From NCBI GenBank assembly GCA_963931865.1, contig OZ007506.1, forward strand, positions 19,379,853-19,443,852: 64,000 bases of DNA. Reading direction: 5' to 3'. Both the position numbers and the translations under genes were made by a program. The DNA is from Axinella damicornis (taxonomy: Eukaryota; Porifera; Demospongiae; Axinellida; Axinellidae). Positions 63,739 through 64,000 of this stretch are shown piece by piece (position 1 is the stretch's first letter; the number at the start of each line of letters is the position of its first letter). The notes under the pieces are model-generated. The model ran no database searches. It had not been told where the DNA came from and was given only the letters and a program-made list of their open reading frames with translations.

Positions 63739-64000
63739 CGGGGGGTGGAGCCTCTGCGTTCAACGTTCATTGTCTAGCTAGTTTAACTACTGTTTTGTAG
63801 TCATATAGTTGTGTACATGGTTGCTGTTGTGTACTTGGGGGAGCACTTACATAGGCATAGGTAGTACTCCTGACCTTTTGTGCAACCAATGTACATGGTG
63901 CAACCGAAAGCGGCGCGCGGGACTGGGATCGGGACCGGGAAAAATGAGGTGCAAGGTGCATAATGCATGCATGCATGCTAAAGCGCTTGCAAGCTTACGG
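63739..64000. other. Right-edge sequence
   Basis: No gene was seen. AACCGAAAGCGGCGCGCGGGACTGGGA at 63903-63929 matches the right end of the 13946-14320 element, so another family copy probably starts here. Confidence 0.5.

Overview
This window reads as nuclear DNA of an early-branching animal, most likely a sponge (inference). The genes are metazoan families (two-lobed animal phosphofructokinase, TRIM-NHL, DPY19, OSCP1, akirin) with short GT-AG introns. Intergenic and intronic DNA is full of short inverted-repeat transposons, minisatellites and homopolymer tracts. There is no bacterial operon structure, and no rRNA, tRNA or CRISPR was seen.

Layout, left to right: the 3' end of an unidentified gene (+, 2-109); two intronless 6-phosphofructokinase genes arranged tail to tail (441-2816 +, 3260-5734 -); 4.5 kb of repeat-rich spacer; an intronless TRIM-NHL gene (10278-12605 -); a 14-exon DPY19-type C-mannosyltransferase gene (14432-31179 -), rebuilt here exon by exon with consistent phase to 685 aa; two tandem paralogs encoding RING/B-box/coiled-coil proteins that continue into a fibronectin-III domain and an ALK/LTK-type glycine-rich domain (31726-40903 - and 41409-49099 -); a 13-exon OSCP1 gene (49403-56365 +, 386 aa) divergent from the second TRIM-like gene; an akirin gene (56795-about 60825 +); and a rearranged non-LTR retrotransposon fragment (62793-about 63738).

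The single-copy genes are housekeeping or regulatory: glycolysis, ER protein C-mannosylation, a cilium-associated protein, and a nuclear transcription cofactor. The most novel item is the tandem TRIM-like/FN3/glycine-rich pair. It joins an intracellular ubiquitin-ligase-type N-terminus to a glycine-rich fold otherwise known from the extracellular part of ALK/LTK receptors. One copy adds about 350 residues with five Pro/Ser/Thr-rich tandem repeats.

The repeat landscape can be sorted by target-site duplication: a hAT-like family (8 bp, with transposase remnants), a Mutator-like family (9 bp), a family with 7-bp duplications, TA-flanked elements with CCGTA ends, TTAA-flanked elements, and a very abundant family whose ends read CTAGCCTCGTTCCCAGG. 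Large near-perfect hairpins lie inside introns of the DPY19 and TRIM-like genes. All family names come from motif recognition without database searches, and exon borders come from splice-site and reading-phase logic.
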